Assembly: GCA_022340265.1 (NCBI GenBank)
Contig: JAJDOH010000074.1
Location: forward strand, 1-51,725
Length of the DNA stretch: 51,725 bases
Reading direction: 5' to 3'
Source of the DNA: Deltaproteobacteria bacterium
Lineage (GTDB): Bacteria; Desulfobacterota; DSM-4660; Desulfatiglandales; Desulfatiglandaceae
Below, one piece after another: positions 43,157-51,676 of the stretch. Position numbers and translations under genes: made by a program. Under the pieces are notes generated by a model that saw only the letters and a list, made by a program, of their open reading frames with translations, ran no database searches and was not told where the DNA came from. Position 1 is the first letter of the stretch, and the number at the start of each line of letters is the position of its first letter.

Positions 43157-45076
43157 CTACTTCAAAAGATCTCTTGCCTTTAGATCGGTTGCGATATCGG
43201 AGAGACCCAGCTCTTTCAATTTAGCCTCTCTCGGGAGCCCGCTGTCCACATCCCAACCCCGTAGCTGATAGTATTCGCTTTTCAAGTTTTCAAAATCGCT
43301 TCTGACGATTTTTTGCCCTTTGCGTGAAACGGGTTTACCATTTTTGCCGGGAACAATACAATCAGGATCGAAAAAAACCGTATCAAGTGGTTCATCATGC
43401 AGGTAGTCCAATAACCTGTCACCTTGTCGGCCACCCCATCCCTGCCGGAGGAGAATCGCCCGTTGCAGATTGAAGATCCTTTCTCCGATGGCATTCAAGC
43501 CTGTTTCATCGATTTCCCGGCCGGTAATAGCGGACAAAACCTGGCTCTCCAGGGTGGGATCGCCGGAATGGTTGTCCGCGAATCGGATCCATATCACCGG
43601 CCACAAAAAATCACACAGGATCAAGCTCTCCTTGGCATAGGCGCGGTCCTGAATCTTCTTGGCAGCCAGTGCCTTGCCTTCATATGAGGAAAAATCGGCG
43701 GCCTGAATACCGCCCCAGAAATTCTTTGCCACATTCATGAAATCATCGGTGGAAAGGAAGGCCCCTTCCTCACCTCCCATCCAATTCAACCACATCCAAA
43801 GGGCATGGGTCAGCTCATGGACCTGGTTTATGGGCCGCCTCATTTCCGTGGCATAGAGTAAGGTGTTCGTGATAACAAGCCTCGGGTCATACTCCCTTAA
43901 TTCGCTAGCTCTGGTGAGAATAGACGCATGGGTGAGTGCCATGGCCTTTTGGCCTATTTTTTCGGCGGCCATCAGGGTGCCCCGGGCCAATAGATCTCCA
44001 AAGCTTTGTCGGTGAGCTATTTTCGAGGTCAGTGCTTGGATAAAGTCCAAACTGCCGATCTTGGACAATGGCAGACCTGTCTGGGCTTCACTCAAGACAC
44101 CTTGCGTAAAACAGTTCTCCAGCCACTCAATCATCGGACCCATGACGGTCGTATCCAGACCATACCCGTCACATAGCCGCATGGCCTGCAATATGGTTTG
44201 GATACTATCATCCCCACCAAATTTCTCAGCGGCCATCCAGTATACGTGGACTGCCTGGCAGAAAAATTTAAACTGTTTACCTTCATGTTTATATGATTTT
44301 CGAAAACAGCCGATTCCGCAACCATAACAAGCGTGACGCTTGGTCAGACCGGGAACGTCATTCAACCAGTTTTTCCAGGTATCCTTTCTGAGAGCCGAGA
44401 TTCGTTTGATAAGCTCTTTCAGGGTATCCGGATCCGCGGCCTTTGGTCGATTTTTGGAGGAGGCCACCACAATGGCTTTCAGATTCTTGGACCCCATCAC
44501 ACTGCCCATACCACTGGCACCGGAGGCCCCTTCATCAGTAAACAATGTGGCAAAAACAACCAGGTTTTCAGCCGCCGGACCGACGGTCAGGATGCTGTTG
44601 GACTTTCCGAGTTTTGCTTTCAGGCGATCAACGGTTTCAAAGGTCGTCTTGCCCCAGAGGAATGAGGCATCCCTGATCTCGCTCCCCTCATCATCAATAT
44701 AGATATAACACGGCCGATCCGCCTTTCCTTGCACCATCAAACCATCGTAACCCGAATATTTCAGATAAGCCCCCCACCTTTCGCCGAGATTGGCGTAAGA
44801 AAAGACTTCCGGGTCCATAATGGGTGCCTTGCCGCAGACCTGCCATCTGCATCCAGCCAAACCTGGAAAACCGGTAATGGGGCCATTGGCAAAAATCAGA
44901 CAGTTCTCGGGGTCGAATGCCTTTGCTTCAAGAGAAGCCATCTCCCAATAGAGCCTGGCGGCAAGGCCCCGACCACCTAGAAACTTTTGCGCATATGGGG
45001 CGGTGGGAAAACTTGTGATACGACGATTAGACAAATCAATTCTTAAGATATTTCCAGCATATCCAAATTCGGCCAT
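43157..45076 (-). CDS. aldehyde:ferredoxin oxidoreductase family protein (tungsten-type)
   Basis: The protein has 639 residues from ATG 45076, behind GGAGGG; the longer reading from 45118 adds 14 unrelated residues. The start GYAGNILRIDLSNRRI and KFLGGRGLAARL are the pterin-domain hallmarks. The [4Fe-4S] ligands are C250, C253, C257 (CYGCGIGC) and C488 (LILCDF), and LCDGYGLDTT matches the second pterin motif. Such enzymes oxidise aldehydes, or in related branches reduce acids or aromatic acyl groups, with ferredoxin. Its upstream region (45127-45239) is nearly identical to that of the divergent SDR gene, so both are probably co-regulated by the LuxR protein between them. The substrate is unknown. 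Confidence 0.9.
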   Translation of the reverse strand: MAEFGYAGNILRIDLSNRRITSFPTAPYAQKFLGGRGLAARLYWEMASLEAKAFDPENCLIFANGPITGFPGLAGCRWQVCGKAPIMDPEVFSYANLGERWGAYLKYSGYDGLMVQGKADRPCYIYIDDEGSEIRDASFLWGKTTFETVDRLKAKLGKSNSILTVGPAAENLVVFATLFTDEGASGASGMGSVMGSKNLKAIVVASSKNRPKAADPDTLKELIKRISALRKDTWKNWLNDVPGLTKRHACYGCGIGCFRKSYKHEGKQFKFFCQAVHVYWMAAEKFGGDDSIQTILQAMRLCDGYGLDTTVMGPMIEWLENCFTQGVLSEAQTGLPLSKIGSLDFIQALTSKIAHRQSFGDLLARGTLMAAEKIGQKAMALTHASILTRASELREYDPRLVITNTLLYATEMRRPINQVHELTHALWMWLNWMGGEEGAFLSTDDFMNVAKNFWGGIQAADFSSYEGKALAAKKIQDRAYAKESLILCDFLWPVIWIRFADNHSGDPTLESQVLSAITGREIDETGLNAIGERIFNLQRAILLRQGWGGRQGDRLLDYLHDEPLDTVFFDPDCIVPGKNGKPVSRKGQKIVRSDFENLKSEYYQLRGWDVDSGLPREAKLKELGLSDIATDLKARDLLK

Positions 45077-45126
45077 TTTATCCCTCCGTCTCCATAAGGG
45101 TCTCGTACATGAAAGCATCCTCTGAA

Positions 45127-45239
45127 GTTGTAAGCTCTTTTCTACCGAAATGTGCAGGCAGTAATTTAGCAGGCGGCACGTGCCATGTCTATTATACGAA
45201 AGTATAGTTTTTTTTGGATCTTAGGAGCGTTTTGCGCGG
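45127..45239 (-). promoter_or_regulatory. promoter copy A of an inverted duplicated regulatory segment
   Basis: Read toward the oxidoreductase gene, this 113 bp segment matches 46654-46770 with only a few mismatches and a 3 bp gap. It contains TATACTTTCGTATA (45193-45206 on the minus strand), which overlaps a TATAAT -10 box, and the perfect palindrome GGCACGTGCC just downstream. There is no consensus -35, as expected for an activator-dependent promoter. Confidence 0.75.
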
Positions 45240-45284
45240 TTCAAAGGGGCAGACCACAATGTGGGAGCGGATGGGGTGCCGGTG

Positions 45285-46403
45285 CTATCGGGTCAATATC
45301 CGGTTGATGAGGGAGGTTCTGCTCTTGACCCCGACCTTGGCATAAATATTCTGAAGATGTTTCTTGACGGTAATCTCGCTGACGAAGAGCTTCTTCGCGA
45401 TCTCCCCGTTTTTGAGCCCGGAGAAGACGAGGGATACCACATCGGTTTCCCGTTTGCTCAAATGAAACATATCCATGAGATAGCGAATGTTCACCCCGCC
45501 AAAAGGCGACAGTTTCTCGATGCAGACCACGAAAAGCCGGGTGTCTTCCCAGCCTGGTTCCCGTTCGAGGGCCTTCGAGCGGATCGAGAACAGGGTATGG
45601 TTCGGTCCTTTGACCGTGCGCTGTTTTGGAACCATCATGCCCCCGGCCGGACACTCTATCAGCCCGGCCTTCATTTCTCGGCAGTCTTTCAGCAGTTGAT
45701 CCAAGATCGGATTGTCATCCCAATCGGCGGATGACGAATCCCGAAATTGCCGGAAGATCTCTTCCGCTTTCTGATTTTTGTGAATGATATGAAGGTCTTC
45801 ATCCAAAAGCACCATTCCCATCAATGAGTGTTCCTCAACGTACTTAAGGAGATTTCCCTTGCGGGTGACCTCCCTTCTAAGATCGTGATGTGCCAGGGCA
45901 TGGGCCAGGTAGGGGGAAACGTTTTTTGCGATCTCCATCTCCCGTTTGCTGAAAGCGCCCAGTTTTCGGGGGCGGGTCAAGACGATTCTCCCTTGCAATT
46001 CCTTTTCGGCCACCAGATTGATGATGAGTTTGTAGTGGATTTTCTGGGGCTTAAGAAAATCCTCGTAATACTCCGAGGACTGAATGGGATCATAGTCGAC
46101 GGATTTCTCCAGAGGCATGGGAACGTTACAAGGGCTGTTGATTCTACGGGTGAGTTGTAGGGGATCCATTTGGTGAAAATAGGTGCGGTAAGACTCGCTA
46201 TACCGCTTTTCCAGGTTCTTGAGCATTACATAGGTATACGATCCGTTTCCATCCGGTAGGAAAAAAACCGCTCCTTCCGCCGAAATGGTATGAAAGAGAG
46301 CGTCGAGAGCCTTTTGCCTGACAAGACGACAATCGGAAGATTCGGTGGCCAGGCTGATGACTTTCAGCACATCGGTTAATGTGGGATATGGAAGCTGATG
46401 CAT
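45285..46403 (-). CDS. LuxR family transcriptional regulator
   Basis: The protein has 372 residues from ATG 46403, which has AAGGTGA eight bases upstream; a GTG at 46415 would add four. The N-terminal 170 residues look like a GAF-type sensor (LFHTISAEGAVFFLPDGNGS), the middle like a PAS-type segment (GMVLLDEDLHIIHKNQKAEE), and the C-terminus is a GerE/LuxR helix-turn-helix (LSKRETDVVSLVFSGLKNGE then IAKKLFVSEITVKKHLQNI). No receiver domain is present. It lies between the oxidoreductase and the divergent SDR/importer operon, whose promoters share a duplicated segment, so it is the probable regulator of both. An internal fragment of a paralogue is at 42706-43074. Confidence 0.9.
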   Translation of the reverse strand: MHQLPYPTLTDVLKVISLATESSDCRLVRQKALDALFHTISAEGAVFFLPDGNGSYTYVMLKNLEKRYSESYRTYFHQMDPLQLTRRINSPCNVPMPLEKSVDYDPIQSSEYYEDFLKPQKIHYKLIINLVAEKELQGRIVLTRPRKLGAFSKREMEIAKNVSPYLAHALAHHDLRREVTRKGNLLKYVEEHSLMGMVLLDEDLHIIHKNQKAEEIFRQFRDSSSADWDDNPILDQLLKDCREMKAGLIECPAGGMMVPKQRTVKGPNHTLFSIRSKALEREPGWEDTRLFVVCIEKLSPFGGVNIRYLMDMFHLSKRETDVVSLVFSGLKNGEIAKKLFVSEITVKKHLQNIYAKVGVKSRTSLINRILTR

Positions 46404-46653
46404 CGTTGTGTTCACCTTAATCCAACGAATTAATCGTCAAAGTACTTGTGAAACCTAAAAAGGAGGTGCGGCGGAGCTCTATGGGTAAACAGTGAATAAG
46501 ATAGTCAAAAATCGCCTACACCGACTTTTCCAACATAGACGAGGAAATTTCGCGAGTCAATAGCAAAATGGATAATCCAATGCGATCTTCCGGGCCACAA
46601 TCCAAGACGAAGGCCGATATTTGATAACGCTTATCCATGTTCGAAAATTCTCT
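46404..46653. other. upstream region of the LuxR gene, no gene seen
   Basis: No supported coding frame. It includes AAAAAGGAGGTG at 46459-46470, a Shine-Dalgarno-like run followed only by a four-codon ORF. It should carry the LuxR gene's own promoter, which could not be assigned. Confidence 0.4.
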
Positions 46654-46770
46654 CCGCGCAAAATGCTCCTAAAATCCCCCAAAAAAAACTATACTTTCGT
46701 ATAATAGACAAGGCACGTACCGCCTGCTAAATTATTGTACAAACATTTCGGCGGAAAGAAAGCTTACAAC
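46654..46770 (+). promoter_or_regulatory. promoter copy B of an inverted duplicated regulatory segment
   Basis: This 117 bp segment reads toward the SDR/importer operon. It contains TATACTTTCGTATA (46690-46703) overlapping TATAAT, then GGCACGTACC and GCCTGCTAAATTA, then CATTTCGG and GCTTACAAC, all in the same order and spacing as copy A at 45127-45239. It ends 86 bp before the SDR start codon. Confidence 0.75.
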
Positions 46771-46856
46771 AACCTGCAACCTTGTGGCGCCAACCGGAGC
46801 GGTCCGTTGGTCTACTGCCAACCCTAATGTCCAAACAAGCTCAGGGAGAAGCGAAG

Positions 46857-47678
46857 ATGAGATTGGAAGGCAAAGTTGCGCTGATAACAGGCGGGGGTAC
46901 GGGGATCGGTGCAGCCATTGCAAAACGATTTGTGGAGGAGGGTGCAAAGGTATGCATTACCGGCCGGCGCATCGAAATGCTGGACAAGGTGGCGCAATCC
47001 TTACCTGCCGAAAAGGTTGCGACCTGTTCAGGGGATGTTTCCATGTACGAGGACGTTGTGGAGATGGTAACAGCCACCCTGAATTTGGAAGGGAGGATCG
47101 ATGTGCTGGTCAACAATGCGGGCATCGATCCGGGGGGGACCGTCACCGATTTGGACGAGGCCCTTTGGCGAACGGTCCTCGAGGTGAACGTTACCGGCCC
47201 CTTCTTGACCATGAAGGCAACCATCCCCCATATGATGGCGGGTGGCGGGGGTTCCATCATCAACATCTCTTCCCTGGGGGGGGTGCGGTGTCTTCCCGGT
47301 ACGGTCGCCTACGGCACGTCCAAAGCCGCTCTCAACCACCTGACCAAACAGACCGCTCTCGATTACGGGCCCCATAACATCCGCTGTAACGCCGTGTGCC
47401 CCGGCGCCACCCGAACGAAAATGCTCGAAGAGGCGCTCGCACCCCTGACTGAGATCATCAAGACCGACGTGGACGGGGTTTTCGACTGCATTTCCTCCAA
47501 CGTACCCCTTAAAAGGGTGGCGGCGCCGGAGGAAATATCGGGAATCTGTGCCTTTCTGGCCAGCGATGATTCGGCGTTCATGACGGGATCCGTTTTGTTG
47601 ATCGACGGAGGCTCTGCCATTGTCAACGTATCGGGTACCCCGCTCAGCAGCGCAGTGGTCAACTGGGGGTGTGCCTGA
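46857..47678 (+). CDS. short-chain dehydrogenase/reductase
   Basis: The protein has 273 residues from ATG 46857, with GGGAG eight bases upstream; longer frames from 46782 lack family similarity. TGGGTGIG (11-18) binds the cofactor, NNAG is at 86-89, and the active site is S139, Y152 and K156 (YGTSK). The ending FMTGSVLLIDGGSAIVNVSG is the classical SDR C-terminus. R37-R38 after the second strand (TGRR) suggest NADP preference. It is the first gene after promoter copy B and is followed by a Liv-type importer, so it may act on an imported hydroxy or keto compound. The substrate is unknown. Confidence 0.9.
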   Translation: MRLEGKVALITGGGTGIGAAIAKRFVEEGAKVCITGRRIEMLDKVAQSLPAEKVATCSGDVSMYEDVVEMVTATLNLEGRIDVLVNNAGIDPGGTVTDLDEALWRTVLEVNVTGPFLTMKATIPHMMAGGGGSIINISSLGGVRCLPGTVAYGTSKAALNHLTKQTALDYGPHNIRCNAVCPGATRTKMLEEALAPLTEIIKTDVDGVFDCISSNVPLKRVAAPEEISGICAFLASDDSAFMTGSVLLIDGGSAIVNVSGTPLSSAVVNWGCA

Positions 47679-47898
47679 GCGTTTTTATCCGGCGGGAATC
47701 CGGGATCCTCGCCATGCAGCGGGTCGGACAGAAGAACAGAAGCGGATACCATCAAGTGCCGCTCCCTTGGAAAGGAGGTGAGCTTGAACATGGCGGTTTG
47801 TCGGCGATGGGGATTTTCCCCGAGCCTCGACCATGATGGGCGGTTGTAAGACCATCATGCACAAAAAGGACGTAAACCCGTAAAGACGGAGGGACAAA

Positions 47899-49119
47899 AT
47901 GAAAAGCAAGGTATGGATCAGGCTGCTGATGCCTGTGATGGCGGTTTTCTTGGTTTTGGGGACGGTCGGCGTCGACCAGGCGGCGGCCAAGGATAAGATT
48001 CGAATCGGGCAGGCACTTGCCCTTTCGGGGCCTTTGGCGGGAGGTGTTGCCATATCAGGGGGCAAAATATACGAGCTGTGGGTAGAAGAGGTCAACAAGA
48101 ACGGCGGCATATATGTGGCCGAATACGGCAAGAAACTGCCCGTTGAACTCATCCGGTACGATGACAAGAGCGATATCGGCACCATGACAAACCTGATCGA
48201 AAAACTCATCTTGGAAGATAAGGTCGATTTCATTTTTCCCCCGTGGGGCACCGCATGGCTCTTTGCCGCCGCGCCCATTGCCAACAAGTACGGCTACATA
48301 TTGATCGGTGGTCCGGGTGGGGCATTGAAATTGAAAGAACTGAGCCTCCCCTACTTTTTCCAGGTCCTCAATTGCTCCGATACACAGGCACCGGCCCTGG
48401 CCGATATTTTCAAGGAAGTGGGGGTCAAATCGGTGGCCGTGATTTCTCGCGGAGATCTTCACGGGGTGGAGTACGGCAAAGAGATGGTCCCGGTTTTCAA
48501 AAAGAAGGGCCTCGAAGTCAAAATGAACAAAAACTATCCCCCGGGGACAAAGGACTTGTCTCCTCTCCTTAAGGAAGCCAAGTCCTTGAACGTGGATGCC
48601 TTCGTTGTCGCCTGCTATCCCGACGGCGGCATGTTGGTGACCAGCCAGGCCATAGAGTTGGGTATCAATTTTAATGCATTTTTCATGACCGTCCTTCCAT
48701 TTTCTCCTCCCCTCTTCAAAGGGACTTTTGGTCCGGCCGTTGAAGGTGTCATGGGCGGCGGCGCATGGAACGCCAAAACCTCTCCCGGCGCCAAGGAACT
48801 GGTGGACAAGTTTGTAGCCAAGTTCGGGGAAGAACCCGACTACTGGGGCGGTCTCTACTATTGGGCTTCGCTCCAGCATTTCCAGCAAGCCATCGAGAAG
48901 GCGGGAACCCTGGATCAGAAAAAGATTCGGGATATCATGGCCACGGAGAAATTCGATACGGCCCTCGGACCCTACTGGTATGACAAAGACCGATTTTTCG
49001 TCAATCATCCCGGTGAGATCGGACAGTGGCAAAAGGGGGTTTTCGAGGTCATCGACGTGGGGGACAAACGCACGGCACCGCCGGAATATCCAAAGCCACC
49101 GTGGCCCAAGAAAAAGTAA
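47899..49119 (+). CDS. Liv-type ABC transporter substrate-binding protein
   Basis: The protein has 406 residues. An N-terminal signal peptide (MKSKVWIRLLMPVMAVFLVL, cleavage near QAAA) is followed by KDKIRIGQALALSGPLAGGV, the Peripla_BP_6 start. It binds a solute in the periplasm for LivHMGF. GGAGGGACAAA precedes the start. A gap of 220 bp separates it from the SDR gene; no own promoter is obvious, so read-through from copy B is likely. The protein is clearly different from the binding protein at 31163-32437. Confidence 0.9.
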   Translation: MKSKVWIRLLMPVMAVFLVLGTVGVDQAAAKDKIRIGQALALSGPLAGGVAISGGKIYELWVEEVNKNGGIYVAEYGKKLPVELIRYDDKSDIGTMTNLIEKLILEDKVDFIFPPWGTAWLFAAAPIANKYGYILIGGPGGALKLKELSLPYFFQVLNCSDTQAPALADIFKEVGVKSVAVISRGDLHGVEYGKEMVPVFKKKGLEVKMNKNYPPGTKDLSPLLKEAKSLNVDAFVVACYPDGGMLVTSQAIELGINFNAFFMTVLPFSPPLFKGTFGPAVEGVMGGGAWNAKTSPGAKELVDKFVAKFGEEPDYWGGLYYWASLQHFQQAIEKAGTLDQKKIRDIMATEKFDTALGPYWYDKDRFFVNHPGEIGQWQKGVFEVIDVGDKRTAPPEYPKPPWPKKK

Positions 49120-49130
49120 TCTGAGCTAAC

Positions 49131-49997
49131 ATGGTAATTTTTCTGGATATCATTATTTCCGGTCTTCTGCTGGGCGGCATCTATGCCGTAACGGCGGTGG
49201 GGCTGAGCCTCCAGTACGGGGTGGCCCGGGTGCTCAACATTGCTCACGGGGAATTCATCATGCTGGGGGCCTTCCTCACCTGGTTCCTGTTTACCGCCCT
49301 CGGGATCAACCCGCTGGTTGCGTTGCTTATTTCCGGGTTGATCCTCTTTGGGGTGGGCTTCCTTCTATACCGGACTCTCTTTACCCGGTTGAGGATTTCC
49401 GCTGAAAACCCGGGAGCCTTTGAAGGGAACTCCATGCTGGCCTGTTTCGGTCTTCTTTTTATCATTCAGAATGTGGCCATTTTGAGTTGGGGCGCCGATA
49501 TCAAGGGGTACTCTTTTCTGGCTTTTCCGGTCAGCTTATGGGGCGCCAAGTTTTCGGCCAACCGGCTGGTGACCCTGCTTTTTGCCCTGGTAATCTGTCT
49601 GGTTTTTTATCTTTTTTTATCCAAGACCCGGTTGGGGAAGGCCATCCGTGCCGCGGCCCAGGATCCGGAAACCGCCGGGCTCATGGGGGTCCAGATCAAT
49701 CGGGTGTTGGCCCTCTGTTTCGGATTCGGCGCGTTGATGGCGGGTTTCGGCGGGGCGCTGATCAGTATGAGTTACAATATTCAACCGACCATGGGGCTGG
49801 AATACACCATGATCGCACTGATTGTCATTGTCCTGGGGGGACTTGGCAGCATTCCCGGAAGCCTGCTCGGCGGCCTGCTGCTGGGGCTGGTGGGGAGTAT
49901 CGTCACCCATGTGGAACCGGGTCTCGCCCTGGTGGCGTATTATGTCATCTTCATGATTCTGCTGCTGGTAAAACCTTCGGGCATTTTGGGGAAATAG
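49131..49997 (+). CDS. livH: Liv-type ABC transporter permease (LivH)
   Basis: The protein has 288 residues with about eight membrane segments. GLLLGGIYAVTAVGLSLQYG, VLNIAHGEFIMLGA and IRAAAQDPETAGLMGVQ are LivH features; the last is the cytoplasmic loop docking to the ATPase. It begins 11 bases after the binding protein gene and forms the channel with the LivM encoded next. Confidence 0.92.
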   Translation: MVIFLDIIISGLLLGGIYAVTAVGLSLQYGVARVLNIAHGEFIMLGAFLTWFLFTALGINPLVALLISGLILFGVGFLLYRTLFTRLRISAENPGAFEGNSMLACFGLLFIIQNVAILSWGADIKGYSFLAFPVSLWGAKFSANRLVTLLFALVICLVFYLFLSKTRLGKAIRAAAQDPETAGLMGVQINRVLALCFGFGALMAGFGGALISMSYNIQPTMGLEYTMIALIVIVLGGLGSIPGSLLGGLLLGLVGSIVTHVEPGLALVAYYVIFMILLLVKPSGILGK

Positions 49998-50001
49998 GAA
50001 T

Positions 50002-50952
50002 ATGGGAATCGGGAAGTCAACCTATGGAAATACGCCTGCTTGGGTTGCGGCGTTGCTGCTTCTGGCACTGGTGGCGGCGGCACCCTTTTATGCGGGGGTC
50101 TATACGGTCATCTTGATGATCAGTATTTTGATGTACATGATCATTGCGGTGAGCTGGACCTTCTTCTCAGGCCCCACCGGTTACATTTCACTGGCTTCAG
50201 CCGCCTTTTTCGGCGCCGGCATCTACACATCGGCCATATTCGGACTGGTTCTCCCTTTTCCCCTGGTGGTTTTGCTGGGGGCGCTGGCCAGTTCCGCCCT
50301 CGCCCTCCTGGTGGGAGCGATCACCCTGAGGCTGAAGGGGATCTACTTCGTCATGTTCACCTTCGGGCTCGTCGAACTGATGCTTAATTTCATTTTGTGG
50401 TGGGAAGTGACCGTGTCCGGCACCACCGGCAGGGTGGTGCCGCCCATGGGGAATCTAACCGTCTTCTATACCATGCTCGGAATTCTGGTGGCGCTGGTGT
50501 TGACCGTCTTTTTCGTGAGGCGTTCCACCTACGGTCTGGCCCTTCAAAGCATCGGGGAAAACGAGGAAGCGGCCGCCCATTCGGGTGTTCATGTGACGGC
50601 CCTCAAGATTATCACCTATGCCGTGAGCGCCTTTTTCATGGGGGCGGCGGGAGCCGTCATGGCGACGCGATGGACCTATATCGATCCGAAGATCGCTTTC
50701 AATCCGCTCATCTGTTTCATGCCGGTTCTCATGTCCATCTTCGGGGGCATGCGACCCTTGTTCGGCCCCATCATCGGTGCGGCCATCTTCACCTATCTGG
50801 AACAATTCCTCATTACCCGCTTCCCCTATTATTACATGCTCATTTTCGGGGCCATTATGGTGGTGTCCATTTTGTACATGCCGGAAGGGCTCTTGGGGTT
50901 GGTGCAGAAGATCCGGATACGGATTCGGGAGAAAAATCATGCCGATACTTGA
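50002..50952 (+). CDS. livM: Liv-type ABC transporter permease (LivM)
   Basis: The protein has 316 residues, about nine hydrophobic segments and the LivM signatures GPTGYISLASAAFFGAGIY and LKGIYFVMFTFGLVELML. It ends in a basic tail (IRIRIREKNHADT) without the Cys4 ribbon seen in the other LivM of this window. The start is four bases after the livH stop, and its end overlaps the livG start by 14 bp. Confidence 0.92.
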   Translation: MGIGKSTYGNTPAWVAALLLLALVAAAPFYAGVYTVILMISILMYMIIAVSWTFFSGPTGYISLASAAFFGAGIYTSAIFGLVLPFPLVVLLGALASSALALLVGAITLRLKGIYFVMFTFGLVELMLNFILWWEVTVSGTTGRVVPPMGNLTVFYTMLGILVALVLTVFFVRRSTYGLALQSIGENEEAAAHSGVHVTALKIITYAVSAFFMGAAGAVMATRWTYIDPKIAFNPLICFMPVLMSIFGGMRPLFGPIIGAAIFTYLEQFLITRFPYYYMLIFGAIMVVSILYMPEGLLGLVQKIRIRIREKNHADT

Positions 50953-51676
50953 AGGGAGCGGCCTCACCATAAGGTTCGGAGGGCTCACCGCCGTGTCCAA
51001 TGTGGATTTCAGCGTGGAACAAGGGGAGATTTTCGGTTTGATCGGCCCCAACGGGGCGGGCAAGACAACCTTGTTCAATCTGATTTCCGCGGCCCTGAAA
51101 CCTCAATCGGGGATTATACGGTTCAAAGGGCGGGAGATCACCGGGTTGAAGCCGTACCGCATCTGCAGAATGGGCCTGGCAAGAACCTTCCAGGTGGTGA
51201 AGCTTTTCGGCAACATGAACCTTTTGGATAATGTTGTGCTGGCTGGCGCTTTCGGGCGTGAACGCCGGATCAGCCGTGTGAAGGCGGAAAAGGATGCCGC
51301 GGAATTGTTGGAATTCGTGGAATTGCCCGTAGGTGAGGAGATGCTGGCCAAAGAGTTGACCCTGGGGCGGCAGAAGCGGTTGGAAGTGGCCCGGGCCCTG
51401 GCGACGCAGCCGGATCTGCTGCTGTTGGATGAAATGATGGAAGGCCTGAATCCTACAGAGGTGGCCAAAGCCATGGCGTTGGTCCGAAAAATTCAGGCCC
51501 GCGGTGTTACCGTCATCATGATCGAACATGTGATGAAGGCCATCATGAATGTTTGTGAACGCATCATGGTGCTGCATCACGGCGCAAAGATTGCGGAGGG
51601 GACGCCAAGCCAGGTATCCGCCGACAAAACGGTTATCGAAGTCTATTTTGGAGCAAAGGCCAATGCTGGAAGTTAA
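50939..51676 (+). CDS. livG: Liv-type ABC transporter ATPase (LivG)
   Basis: The protein has 245 residues from ATG 50939, behind GGGAG. Walker A is GPNGAGKT, the signature region ELTLGRQKRLEVARAL and Walker B LLLLDEMMEGLNP, followed by IEHVM with the switch His. The signature has TLGRQ instead of SGGQ, and DEMMEGL replaces DEPxxGL, deviations known in LivG proteins of this group. It overlaps livM upstream and livF downstream, so all are co-translated. Confidence 0.9.
   Translation: MPILEGSGLTIRFGGLTAVSNVDFSVEQGEIFGLIGPNGAGKTTLFNLISAALKPQSGIIRFKGREITGLKPYRICRMGLARTFQVVKLFGNMNLLDNVVLAGAFGRERRISRVKAEKDAAELLEFVELPVGEEMLAKELTLGRQKRLEVARALATQPDLLLLDEMMEGLNPTEVAKAMALVRKIQARGVTVIMIEHVMKAIMNVCERIMVLHHGAKIAEGTPSQVSADKTVIEVYFGAKANAGS

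Noticed and set aside
45165-45190. TGGCACG...TGCT as a sigma-54 promoter in the duplicated segment
   Set aside because: The GG and GC are 12 bases apart instead of 10, in both copies; the TATAAT box is the better promoter.
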